64,000 nt of DNA from RBC074 sp964470555 (lineage in GTDB: Bacteria; Acidobacteriota; Blastocatellia; RBC074): the NCBI GenBank assembly GCA_964470555.1, contig CAYYDG010000006.1:1-64000 (forward strand). The letters are read 5' to 3'. The translations under genes were made by a program, and so were the position numbers. This document shows positions 28,837 to 37,396 of this stretch, piece by piece. The notes under the pieces are model-generated. The model was not told where the DNA came from and ran no database searches. It worked only from the letters and a program-made list of their open reading frames with translations. Positions within the stretch are counted from its first letter, which is position 1. Each line of letters opens with the position of its first letter.

Positions 28837-29631
28837 ATGAAAAAGTTGCTTACCATACTCGCCATCTTCGCGTTCGCCCTGATTGCTTCGGATCTCGCTT
28901 TCGGCCAAACGACAAGCGCGCAACCCGCCGCCAAACGCCAGTGGTATCGCATTCAGGAAAGCGTTCTGAAATTCGGCGTCGCCAATGAGTTTTACGACTT
29001 TCGCGTCAAAGAGCGCGTCCCGGCGCTGAAAAAAGCAGGCTACAAACATGAGGAAGTCTGGGTTGCGGCAGCAGTGGGAACAGCCGGATCGCTGTATGTC
29101 ATTGAACCGCTGGACGACCTGAGCGGTTACGATCAGGCGCAAAATCGCCTGACCAAAGCTTTGGGCGAAGAAGGCGCGCGAGCATTGGGGAAAAAGACTT
29201 CCCAGTATTTTATTGATGGCATGACCCACGGCTGGCTGGCGATGAGCGACCCGGAGCTAAGCTGGACGGAACAGATGACCTCTGCGCCGAAAATCGCCAT
29301 TGTCGCCCGCGTCAAGATCGCGCGCGGGCGCGGAGCCGATTTCAGGAATTACATCAAGAACGATTACCTGCCGGTCGTCAAAAAATCCGGCGCGCGCGGC
29401 TATCAGGTGCTGTCCGTGCGCTATGGCGGCGATGCGGGTGAATACATCACGCTGACTTTCTTCGACGGCTTCGCGGAGCTTGAGAAAAACGATCCCAGCA
29501 ACGCCTCTGTCCTAAACCGTGTCCTGGGTGAAGCTACGGCGCAGAAAACCGTGCAAAAAACGGTTGGCGTCATCCTCAATGTGGAACGAATCATCATCCG
29601 TTTCCGCCCCGATCTGAGCATTCTGCCCTGA
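28837..29631 (+). CDS. Secreted protein, second of two tandem paralogues
   Basis: The 264-residue protein has a signal peptide (LLTILAIFAFALIASDLAFG) and the same two-unit layout as its neighbour. RGADFRNYIKNDYLPVVKKS corresponds to RGRDYEAYLKNDYLPLVKKS there, and the C-termini match closely. The N-terminal unit is more divergent (YRIQESVLKFGVANEFYDFR). An AAGAAAGGAA ribosome site precedes the ATG. The pair probably arose by duplication and has split roles; the function is unknown. Confidence 0.8.
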   Translation: MKKLLTILAIFAFALIASDLAFGQTTSAQPAAKRQWYRIQESVLKFGVANEFYDFRVKERVPALKKAGYKHEEVWVAAAVGTAGSLYVIEPLDDLSGYDQAQNRLTKALGEEGARALGKKTSQYFIDGMTHGWLAMSDPELSWTEQMTSAPKIAIVARVKIARGRGADFRNYIKNDYLPVVKKSGARGYQVLSVRYGGDAGEYITLTFFDGFAELEKNDPSNASVLNRVLGEATAQKTVQKTVGVILNVERIIIRFRPDLSILP

Positions 29632-29657
29632 TTCATTTCGGCAGCTCCGATAAAATT

Positions 29658-29719
29658 GCCCGGCGAAACCGACGCGATGGCGGGACTGGCGGACCGCAGA
29701 CGCGCGGGTTTCGTCGGGC
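29658..29719. repeat. Inverted repeat before the kinase remnant
   Basis: GCCCGGCGAAACC at 29658-29670 and GGGTTTCGTCGGGC at 29706-29719 are inverted with one mismatch. It may terminate the secreted-protein genes or be another palindromic repeat type. Confidence 0.6.
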
Positions 29720-29748
29720 AAACCTGATTGGGAAGAAAGCTGAGCGCC

Positions 29749-30098
29749 ATGCCCATTACCGCAGGCTCGCAATTTGGTCATTACGAAATCCTTTCGCCGC
29801 TCGGCGCGGGCGGAATGGGTGAAGTGTGGCGCGCGCGATTTGCGGTTGTCGCGGGAAGCCGCCTTTATCCGACTGGGATTGGCCTGCGGCTGAACGTGAA
29901 TTCCGCAAGACTTTTGACCTGAAAATAGCAGCCATTCACGCCGGACTGGGCGACAAAGACGCCGCCTTCGAGATGTTGCAGAAAGCTTACGATGAACGCT
30001 CTGACCGCATGCCGTATCTCAAGGTGGAGCCGCGTTTCGGAAAATTGCGAACCGATCCCCGCTTCACGAAATTGCTGGCCCGGCTGGGATTGGAATAA
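29749..30098 (+). pseudogene. Serine/threonine kinase-TPR gene reduced to its two ends
   Basis: The first 27 codons encode the classic opening of an acidobacterial protein kinase, with GHYEILSPLGAGGMGEVWRAR carrying the glycine-rich loop. The frame then shifts near 29835. The downstream frame gives WPAAEREFRKTFDLKIAAIH and ends in RMPYLKVEPRFGKLRTDPRF, the usual C-terminal end of kinase-TPR proteins. About 500 or more residues that would contain the catalytic core and membrane helix are missing. This is a large internal deletion with a frameshift. Confidence 0.85.
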
Positions 30099-30158
30099 AG
30101 TCCGAAGCTCCGCTGAAGCGGCTCGCTTATCAAACAGCGCAGCCCTGACTGGCATGCG

Positions 30159-31436
30159 TTATTTCGATGCAACAGGAGCGGTGTCCGACAAACGCGGTTG
30201 AATCATCAGCACCAGCACGATGGAAATCACCGCGAAGCTGGCGAATGTGCCGAAAATCGCCATCAGAGGGACGTTCCAATCGCGTAACACTCCAAACCAC
30301 CAATCGGCCATCCCGCCGCAACTGATGCTGACGAAATTCATGATGCCGTAGCCCGTGGCGCGCAGATGCGGTTGGGCGATCTGGCATAGGATGGGCATGT
30401 TGTTCGTGTCGAAAAAGCCCCAACCCAATCCGAACAGAATCAGAAACGCGATGGCCACCCACAGCAATCCCGTTTGCGGCGAATAACCGACGCCGAACAT
30501 GGCCACGACAATCAACGCCATGCCGATGGCGCTGGTGTTGATGCGCCCGCGTTGAGAACGTCGCATCCAGCGATCCGCCAGCCATCCGCCCGTCAACGCG
30601 CCGAAAATCGAAGCCGCCGTCCAATACAGCGTCGCCGAAACGCCAGCTTTGCCTTGTCCGATGCCGAATTCCGCTTTCAGAATGGCGGGCATCCAATCCC
30701 GCACAATCCAGCCCGCCATTGCCGGCAGGGTGAAGCACAACACCAAAAACAGGAACGACCGATTGGTCAGCAGATCTCGCAAAGCGCCAATGGCGGAATG
30801 ACGTTGCAGTTGTGCCTGTTCGTTTTGATCTGTTTGATCCGTGTGCGCTGGAGCGTTGCGCAAGGCTAAAAACAGCGGCAAGGCATACAGCACACCGATC
30901 AGGCCGCAGATGTTGAACATCCATCGCCAGCCCAACGTCGGATCGTCGGCGGCGTATCCGCTGAATCCGCCGACGATGACTCCCGCATAAATGCCCATCT
31001 GATGAGCGCCGATTGCGCGCGACCGCGTCGGGCCGAGGTGATAATCCGCAATCAACGCCAGAGCCGCCGGAATGTAAAAGGCTTCGCTGATGCCCATCAA
31101 CGCGCGCGTCACCATCAATTGTTCGTAATTCGTGACGTGCCCCGTCGCCCAGGTCACTGCCGACCAAACGACCAGGCTGGCTGCGATGACGTGGCGGCGA
31201 CTGTACCGGTCGGCCAGATAACCGCCAATCGGACTGAGCGCCGCATAAGTCCATTTGAACAGCGCCAGAATCTTTCCCCAATTGGCTTCGCTGCCAATGT
31301 CCGGGATGTCCGTCATGACGGAAAATTTCATGGCCGCCAGCATTTGCCGATCCAGGTAATTCAACAACGCAACCGGAACCAGCAAGACAACAACTATCCA
31401 AGCGTAACGCAGCTTCGCTTCGTCAGGTTTTTTCAT
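30159..31436 (-). CDS. MFS transporter
   Basis: The 425-residue protein is a major facilitator with 12 predicted helices. LLNYLDRQMLAAMKFSVMTD is typical of the anion:cation symporter and hexuronate branch, and the loop GGYLADRYSRRHVI carries the MFS signature between helices 2 and 3. A second copy, GGWLADRWMRRSQRG, lies between helices 8 and 9. The central loop contains a low-complexity HTDQTDQNEQAQLQ stretch. The substrate cannot be told, though organic acids or sugar acids are likely. It is monocistronic and divergent from the PSD1 gene. Confidence 0.9.
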   Translation of the reverse strand: MKKPDEAKLRYAWIVVVLLVPVALLNYLDRQMLAAMKFSVMTDIPDIGSEANWGKILALFKWTYAALSPIGGYLADRYSRRHVIAASLVVWSAVTWATGHVTNYEQLMVTRALMGISEAFYIPAALALIADYHLGPTRSRAIGAHQMGIYAGVIVGGFSGYAADDPTLGWRWMFNICGLIGVLYALPLFLALRNAPAHTDQTDQNEQAQLQRHSAIGALRDLLTNRSFLFLVLCFTLPAMAGWIVRDWMPAILKAEFGIGQGKAGVSATLYWTAASIFGALTGGWLADRWMRRSQRGRINTSAIGMALIVVAMFGVGYSPQTGLLWVAIAFLILFGLGWGFFDTNNMPILCQIAQPHLRATGYGIMNFVSISCGGMADWWFGVLRDWNVPLMAIFGTFASFAVISIVLVLMIQPRLSDTAPVASK

Positions 31437-31623
31437 ACAGTGGTTTTCTTTGAATCAGAATGGTGCGGGTTCTCAATCTGCCTGTCGCGGATCGAGAATC
31501 GGCTTCTCTTGTACTATTGACTCACTTCGTTGGCAATCCGTGCGCGGGCCGCCGATGCAAAAATCGGGAAAAGTGCTACCATCTGCGCGCTGTTTCGATT
31601 CCTGCTCAAAAAAGTGAACTGCC

Positions 31624-34600
31624 ATGAAACGACTGAAACTTTCTCTGTGTGCGTTGCTCGGATTGGCCGCTGTCAGCGTTGTTTGGAATGCATCTCACCG
31701 CGATGTTGCGGCGCAACAAAACGTGCAATTCAATCGTGACATTCGTCCATTGTTGTCCGACCGATGTTTTTATTGCCATGGGCCGGACGAAAAAACGCGC
31801 AAGGCGGGATTGCGGCTCGACACGTTTGAAGGCGCAACCAAAGATCGCGGCGGGTATCGTGCTATTGCGCCCGGCAACCCGGACGAAAGCGAATTGCTCA
31901 AACGTGTGACGGCGCACGACGCGACAGTCATGCCGCCCGTCGCCGCCAAGAAGCCTGCCATCACACCACAGGAAGCCGACTTGCTGCGGCGCTGGATTGC
32001 GCAGGGAGCGAAATACGAAGGGCATTGGGCGTTTCAACCATTGGCCAAAACTCCGCCCCCCGCGGTCAAAAACACCCAGTGGATTCGTAACGACATTGAC
32101 CGCTTCATTCTGGCGCGATTGGAACAGGCCGGGTTACAGCCTTCGCCGCAAGCCGATCCGCGCACGTTGATTCGTCGCGTGTCGCTGGATTTGATCGGGT
32201 TGTTGCCGCAACCGGCGGAAATTGAAGCGTTCGTTAAGGCGTTCAGCACCAATCAGGACAAAGCCTATAACGAACTTGTCGAACGTTTGCTCAGCAGCCC
32301 GCATTACGGCGAACGCTGGGGACGGCATTGGCTGGATCAGGCGCGGTATGCCGATTCCAACGGTTACACGATTGACGGCGAACGCGTGATGTGGCCGTAC
32401 CGCGATTGGGTGATTCAGGCGCTCAACGAAGACAAACCCTTCGATCAATTCACCATTGAACAGCTTGCAGGCGATTTGCTGCCCAGGCCTTCAGACACGC
32501 TAAAGGCAAAAGCCCAACTCGTCGCTACAGGATTTCACCGCAACACGGTCATCAACGAAGAAGGCGGCGTTGATCCAGAACAGGCGCGCGTCGAACAGGT
32601 CATGGATCGTTTGCACACAACGGGCGCAGTCTGGTTGGGGCTGACGGTCGGATGCGCGCAATGCCATTCGCACAAATTCGATCCCATTCCGCACAAAGAG
32701 TATTACCAGATGCTGGCGTTCTTTAACTCGACGATGGATTACAACAACCAGGGACCTGTTGTGCCTGTCGAGCGCGGCGAGATGTTCGGGAAACCGGAAA
32801 AGAGCGCGCCGATGCGCGGCGAACTCAAGCAGGAAGAATGGGAGCGCGCAGAACTTGCGAGGCTGGAAAAAAATCCGGCTGTCAGCGCACCGGACAAACC
32901 CGTCGAATGGTTTCCGGTGGAAACGGTCAAGCTCGAAACCGAAGCGCACGGCAAATTACAACAACTGGAAGATGGTTCGTTTTTGGTGACGGCGAATGCT
33001 TCGCAGAACGACGCGTATCGCGTGCTGACCCGAATTCGTTCTCCGCGCGTGGCCGCTGTGCGGTTGAGCGTGCTGCCTCATCAAGCTTTGCCGAACAACG
33101 GCCCTGGACTGGGCGCCGATGGTTCGTTTGCACTGAGCGAGTTTTATATCGAATCCGAAGGCGGCAACCATCGCTTCAGCGACGGGTTTGCAGATGACGA
33201 ACAAAACGCCTGGCCGGCGCGCGCCGCCACGGACAATGACCGTCGCACCGGATGGTCGGTCAACGCAAAGACTCAGCCGCGCGAAGCCACGTTTCTGTTT
33301 GGCGGGCGCAAGGAATTCGCCAGCCGCCAATTGCTGTTTGTTTTGCGCCACGACGCCAGCGAAGGGCGCGGCGTTGGTCGGTTCAAAATTGAAATCGCCA
33401 CCGAACCGCCGCACGACGCCAAGGGAGCGGCTTTGTTTGCCGCCTTGAAAATTCCTGCGAATGCGCGCACGCCCAAACAACAATCGCTCGTCAACGAGGC
33501 CTTCGCTTCTGCACGCGCAGTGCGAGAAAAACAGGCCAACGTTGGCGTGATGGCGATGGTCATGCACGAGACCAACATTCCGCGCGAATCGTATATTTTC
33601 ACGCGCGGCGATTTCACACGGCCTGACAAATCCGTCGGCGTGTTGCAGCCGAACACTTTCAGCGCCGTTGCGCCCCAATTACCTGAGACGCCCGAAACCG
33701 GCAAACCGCGCACGCGGCTCGATCTGGCGAAGTGGCTGGTTGATACGGCAAATCCGCTGACTCCGCGCGTGACGATCAATCGCATCTGGATGCGCTATTT
33801 CGGGCGCGGTCTGGTCGAAACCGAAGAAGATTTCGGCACGCAAGGTTCGCTTCCGACGCATCCGGAGTTGCTGGATTGGCTGGCAACGCAGTTTGTCAAA
33901 GGAGTCGGGAGTCGGGAGTCGGGAGTCGGAGCGAAGTCCGCCACCAACCACCAATCACTAACCGCTAATCACCGCGCCTGGAGCTTGAAAGCGATTCACC
34001 GACTGATTGTCACCAGTGCGACGTATCGCCAATCGTCAGAGAGCAATCCAAAATCCAAAATCCAAAATCCAAAATTTGAAGACCCAAGGAATTTGCTGCT
34101 TTCGCGGCAAGAACGGTTTCGCGTCGAAGCCGAAATTGTGCGCGATGCGGCGTTGAGCGCCAGCGGCTTGCTCAATCCGAAAATTGGAGGCCCGAGCGTG
34201 CGGCCTCCGCAACCCGACGGCGTGTACGCCTTCACGCAAAACAAAAAGAACTGGATCGTTGCGAATGACGCCGAACGGTTCCGCCGCGCCCTGTACACGC
34301 AGTTTTATCGCAGCGCGCCGTATCCGTTGTTTTCGACCTTTGACTCACCGGATTTTCAACAAGTCTGCACGCGACGGTTTCGCTCCAACACGCCGTTGCA
34401 ATCGCTGACCTTGGCCAACGACCCGGCCTTTCTGGAAATTGCGCAAGGCTTGGCCGTACGGTTGGTGCGCGAGGTGCCGGGCAATTTTGCCGCGACGCTG
34501 GATGCGCGCTTGAAACATGCGTTTGCTCTGTGTTTCAGCCGTCCGCCGGATGCAACGGAACTTGCCGCTTTGCGCAGTTACGTAGAACGCCAGGTGCAAA

Positions 34601-34737
34601 GCTTCGCCAGCCAACCCACTGCCTCGCTCGTCAGCCCAGACCTGACAAAAGCCGGGTTGACCGAAGCGCAAGCCGCCGCGCTGACGGCTGCGGCGCGCGT
34701 GCTGTTCAATGCGGATAATTTCATTACGCGAGAGTGA
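31624..34737 (+). CDS. PSD1 protein with cytochrome-C, DUF1549 and DUF1553 domains
   Basis: The 1037-residue secreted protein has an N-terminal signal anchor, then a planctomycete cytochrome-C-type domain (FNRDIRPLLSDRCFYCHGPD) with a heme-binding C-x-x-C-H. DUF1549 follows (YNELVERLLSSPHYGERWGR) and then a central beta-rich segment. DUF1553 is at the end (RLDLAKWLVDTANPLTPRVT to FNADNFITRE). Such proteins usually pair with a DUF1501 gene, which is missing here. Two stretches are repeat-derived: residues about 759-786 (GVGSRESGVGAKSA) and 805-818 (SNPKSKIQNPKF). The stop overlaps the methyltransferase start. Confidence 0.92.
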   Translation: MKRLKLSLCALLGLAAVSVVWNASHRDVAAQQNVQFNRDIRPLLSDRCFYCHGPDEKTRKAGLRLDTFEGATKDRGGYRAIAPGNPDESELLKRVTAHDATVMPPVAAKKPAITPQEADLLRRWIAQGAKYEGHWAFQPLAKTPPPAVKNTQWIRNDIDRFILARLEQAGLQPSPQADPRTLIRRVSLDLIGLLPQPAEIEAFVKAFSTNQDKAYNELVERLLSSPHYGERWGRHWLDQARYADSNGYTIDGERVMWPYRDWVIQALNEDKPFDQFTIEQLAGDLLPRPSDTLKAKAQLVATGFHRNTVINEEGGVDPEQARVEQVMDRLHTTGAVWLGLTVGCAQCHSHKFDPIPHKEYYQMLAFFNSTMDYNNQGPVVPVERGEMFGKPEKSAPMRGELKQEEWERAELARLEKNPAVSAPDKPVEWFPVETVKLETEAHGKLQQLEDGSFLVTANASQNDAYRVLTRIRSPRVAAVRLSVLPHQALPNNGPGLGADGSFALSEFYIESEGGNHRFSDGFADDEQNAWPARAATDNDRRTGWSVNAKTQPREATFLFGGRKEFASRQLLFVLRHDASEGRGVGRFKIEIATEPPHDAKGAALFAALKIPANARTPKQQSLVNEAFASARAVREKQANVGVMAMVMHETNIPRESYIFTRGDFTRPDKSVGVLQPNTFSAVAPQLPETPETGKPRTRLDLAKWLVDTANPLTPRVTINRIWMRYFGRGLVETEEDFGTQGSLPTHPELLDWLATQFVKGVGSRESGVGAKSATNHQSLTANHRAWSLKAIHRLIVTSATYRQSSESNPKSKIQNPKFEDPRNLLLSRQERFRVEAEIVRDAALSASGLLNPKIGGPSVRPPQPDGVYAFTQNKKNWIVANDAERFRRALYTQFYRSAPYPLFSTFDSPDFQQVCTRRFRSNTPLQSLTLANDPAFLEIAQGLAVRLVREVPGNFAATLDARLKHAFALCFSRPPDATELAALRSYVERQVQSFASQPTASLVSPDLTKAGLTEAQAAALTAAARVLFNADNFITRE
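33898..33980. repeat. Word-like repeat inside the PSD1 gene (GGAGTCGGGAGTCGG type)
   Basis: Four near-tandem copies of GGGAGTC are followed by CCACCAACCACCAATCACTA and related words. Removing the stretch would join WLATQFVK to AWSLKAIHRLIVTSATYRQS, as expected in the family. It keeps the frame open. Confidence 0.7.
34036..34082. repeat. Word-like repeat inside the PSD1 gene (AATCCAAAATCC type)
   Basis: Tandem copies of AATCCAAA encode ESNPKSKIQNPKFE between ATYRQSS and DPRNLLLSRQ. The expected family sequence lacks this low-complexity segment. It is a second in-frame insertion about 60 bp from the first. Confidence 0.7.
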
Positions 34738-36260
34738 TGGCGGCGAAAGCTGAAATAACCTTTATGGATCAACTCAGATTTGATTTCGCTCCACAGACCT
34801 CAGTGCATCAGCTAACTAAGCCGATGGGCTATAAGGGACTGTATGGTTTTCACAAGTATTGGGGAAAGAAACCCGCTGAAATTGTCAGCTTCCTAATTGA
34901 ACAGTTATCGGTATCTGGAGAAGTCGTGCTGGATCCTTTTCTTGGTTCAGGCGCGATTGTGCGTGAAGCGCTGATGCGCCAAAGGCGAGCAATTGCCAGC
35001 GATCTTAATCCAGCGGCAATTGAATTAGCTTCATTGGTAACAATCCCGCCAGCAGCAAATAAAGTGCGCCATGCGCTCAAGGAGGTAGAAGCAAGTGTGC
35101 GGCGGAAAATAGACGGTTCTTACGCGCTGCCTGATGGAGCTACTGCGACACATTATCTCTGGCGGGGAAATGAACTTCAGCAGGTGTGGATAAGGGGAAA
35201 CACTGGAAGATTGAGAATAGAACTGCTTCCGACAGCAATGGATTTGACCGCTTCTGAGAAATTTCAAAACTACCAGCCACAAAATTTGCGCCCACTGCGT
35301 CTTTTTCAGAACTCGCGCATAAACTCTTTTGAAAATATGCAATGGAGAGACCTGTTCACTGGACGCGCTTTAAGAAACCTTGAGTTATTGCGTGGTGCAA
35401 TACTTGAAAACCAAGACACCCACGTGCGTCGCGCATTATTACTGGCGCTTACGGCGGCGTCCGGGCAAATGTCAAAAATGGTTTTCGCGATTGAGAATCG
35501 AGGAAAAACCTCCGGCGAAACTGGAAATGGCCGTGTGGAAGTAGGTAGCTGGGTCATTGGGTTTTGGCGCCCCGAATTGCATTTTGAGATCAATGTCTGG
35601 AACTGTTTTGAAAACAAAGCTAATTCATTACTACGCGGACTTCAGAATGAAAGCGGCTACCGGCAACTGCCACGAACGTCCCTCTATCCTCTGGATGTTA
35701 TAGAAAAACGTGCCGAAGTCAGTTTAATAAATACCGACGCCGAGGAATTTCTCGCCACGCTGCCAGCAGGCAAAGTTGACTTGCTTGTCACGGATCCGCC
35801 GCACGGAGACCGGATTCCCTATCTGGAGTTGAGCGAAATCTGGAATGCCATTCTGAACCATCCCACTCTATTCGACCAGGAAATCGTTGTCAGCAATGCA
35901 CGAGAACGCGGCCACACATCTGAGCGTTACGCCGAAAGAATGAAACGCGTTTTTGCACTGGCGGGCCAGTCCCTTTCTCCTAATGGGCGAATGGCAATCA
36001 TGTTCAACTCGCGTTCCGCACAAGAATGGGAAGACCTGCGTTTGGCAACACAAGCAGGTAACTTTACTTTTTGCGGTGGTTTTCCGATGGCTTATTCAGC
36101 CGGTTCCGTAGTTCAAGACAATCGTGCTGGCGCACTTAAACACGATTATGTTCTCGTCTTTGTGTCTTCCAAAAGCCCTGAGCAAAGCAAGGTAATTCGG
36201 GAGCGGCTCAAGAACCTTCCGCACTGGACGGACAAATTACCAATGATAGGGGAGTCGTAG
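34737..36260 (+). CDS. DNA methyltransferase, putative modification subunit
   Basis: The 507-residue enzyme has the S-adenosylmethionine-binding motif DPFLGSGAIVREAL (about residues 66-79) and the catalytic motif as TDPPHGDRIPYLELSEIWN (about 351-370), a variant DPPH in place of DPPY. The N-terminal GFHKYWGKKPAEIV box fits families with order I then IV. This indicates N6-adenine or N4-cytosine methylation; the target is unknown. ATG at 34737 overlaps the PSD1 stop (TGATG); a GTG at 34734 is an alternative. Base composition is visibly more AT-rich than in neighbours, suggesting transfer. The next gene is a candidate nuclease. Confidence 0.85.
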   Translation: MAAKAEITFMDQLRFDFAPQTSVHQLTKPMGYKGLYGFHKYWGKKPAEIVSFLIEQLSVSGEVVLDPFLGSGAIVREALMRQRRAIASDLNPAAIELASLVTIPPAANKVRHALKEVEASVRRKIDGSYALPDGATATHYLWRGNELQQVWIRGNTGRLRIELLPTAMDLTASEKFQNYQPQNLRPLRLFQNSRINSFENMQWRDLFTGRALRNLELLRGAILENQDTHVRRALLLALTAASGQMSKMVFAIENRGKTSGETGNGRVEVGSWVIGFWRPELHFEINVWNCFENKANSLLRGLQNESGYRQLPRTSLYPLDVIEKRAEVSLINTDAEEFLATLPAGKVDLLVTDPPHGDRIPYLELSEIWNAILNHPTLFDQEIVVSNARERGHTSERYAERMKRVFALAGQSLSPNGRMAIMFNSRSAQEWEDLRLATQAGNFTFCGGFPMAYSAGSVVQDNRAGALKHDYVLVFVSSKSPEQSKVIRERLKNLPHWTDKLPMIGES

Positions 36261-37396
36261 TGTCATTTTCATTTTCTCAAGCTGAACGAGCGTATAGAGA
36301 AGATCGAATATCTGAGTTGAGTGCAGATGCCGAAGGAATACGCTTCCTGCTTCTGCGCTCGCTTTCACGGGCTGAACACTTGGATAAGCTCACGGCTGAC
36401 ATTGGATTCGACACGAGTGCCATTGCACGCAAGCAACGATTGCAAAGAGTATTCGAAGGTGGAGTTTCATTGCGACAATTGGAAGACACAATCCGTGTCA
36501 TTCACGCAGCGGAACGCGCAGCGCGCGAAACCAACGAAGCCTCGCTTATCACTGAACTTTATAAAATGAATGCCTTTGATTGGGGCGGCCTGCATCAAAA
36601 CTCGTTGGAGAAAACCATCGTAGACAATTACGTCAAAAAAATCGCCTCGTTTGACCGGCTCAACGAAAGCATAGACAACGAACTGCTGGCGAGTATGCGC
36701 GGTTACGTGCAGTGTTCGTGGTACAACCACTGGACTTCGATAATCATTGAAGACATTTTCAAAAGCCATCCTGGCGTGTTGCCTGCTGTGGGGAAAATCA
36801 AAAAGGTGGATTTCTTTGTCGCAGGCGTTCCTTTCGACTTGAAAGTCACTTACTTGCCCGAAGGCTTCCTCAAGGGCAGAAGAACTGCGCAAAGGTTGCG
36901 CCCTGAGATTACGTTGTTGAAGGCAGAAGCACGTAAGCTCGGCCTTCACTTGGATACGAATCTTCCTGAGGCGCGATTGCTGGAATTGTTGTGGTCGCGC
37001 CTTTCAGATCATCCTGCCGAAAGCCCACAAACCTTGATACGTGAATTGACGGAATATCGCCGCAGCACGCTAGACGCTTGTGTTGCGAACCCGGACGAAC
37101 TCATTAGATGGCTTTATGAGAATCAAGGCTTACGGCGTTTCGATGCGTCGAACCGATTATTTCTGGTACTCGTCAACACGCAGGATTATTTTGCCTCGTG
37201 GAAACTGAAACGGGCTAAAGACCTGCTGAAGCGTGACATCAATAGATTCCTCGACAATGTTCAACAAGGAAAAACCGGGCGTCGAATTTCGTTCGATTGG
37301 CAAGGACAGCGACATGAAACGGTCAGCGACGTAGTTTTTGTTCAGCATGGCTCGTGGTATGAAGAAGTGAGTAAAGGGACGATGAGCAAGTTATGA
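36260..37396 (+). CDS. Putative PD-(D/E)XK restriction endonuclease partner
   Basis: I do not recognise a named family. The 378-residue protein starts with a GTG that overlaps the methyltransferase stop by one base (TAGTG), after a GGGGAG ribosome site. The central part has a pattern typical of PD-(D/E)XK nucleases: Glu164 in a helix (SIIIEDIFKSHPG), Asp184 (KKVDFFVAGV) and Asp193-Leu-Lys195 (PFDLKVTYLP). The N-terminal half is helical and the C-terminal third has an LVNTQDYFASWKLKRAKDLL stretch. Coupling to the methyltransferase suggests a two-gene restriction-modification system. Confidence 0.7.
   Translation: MSFSFSQAERAYREDRISELSADAEGIRFLLLRSLSRAEHLDKLTADIGFDTSAIARKQRLQRVFEGGVSLRQLEDTIRVIHAAERAARETNEASLITELYKMNAFDWGGLHQNSLEKTIVDNYVKKIASFDRLNESIDNELLASMRGYVQCSWYNHWTSIIIEDIFKSHPGVLPAVGKIKKVDFFVAGVPFDLKVTYLPEGFLKGRRTAQRLRPEITLLKAEARKLGLHLDTNLPEARLLELLWSRLSDHPAESPQTLIRELTEYRRSTLDACVANPDELIRWLYENQGLRRFDASNRLFLVLVNTQDYFASWKLKRAKDLLKRDINRFLDNVQQGKTGRRISFDWQGQRHETVSDVVFVQHGSWYEEVSKGTMSKL

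Noticed and set aside
30130..31401. 423-codon frame overlapping the MFS gene on the same strand
   Set aside because: The other frame encodes a convincing 12-helix transporter; this one is a +1 shadow without helices or motifs.
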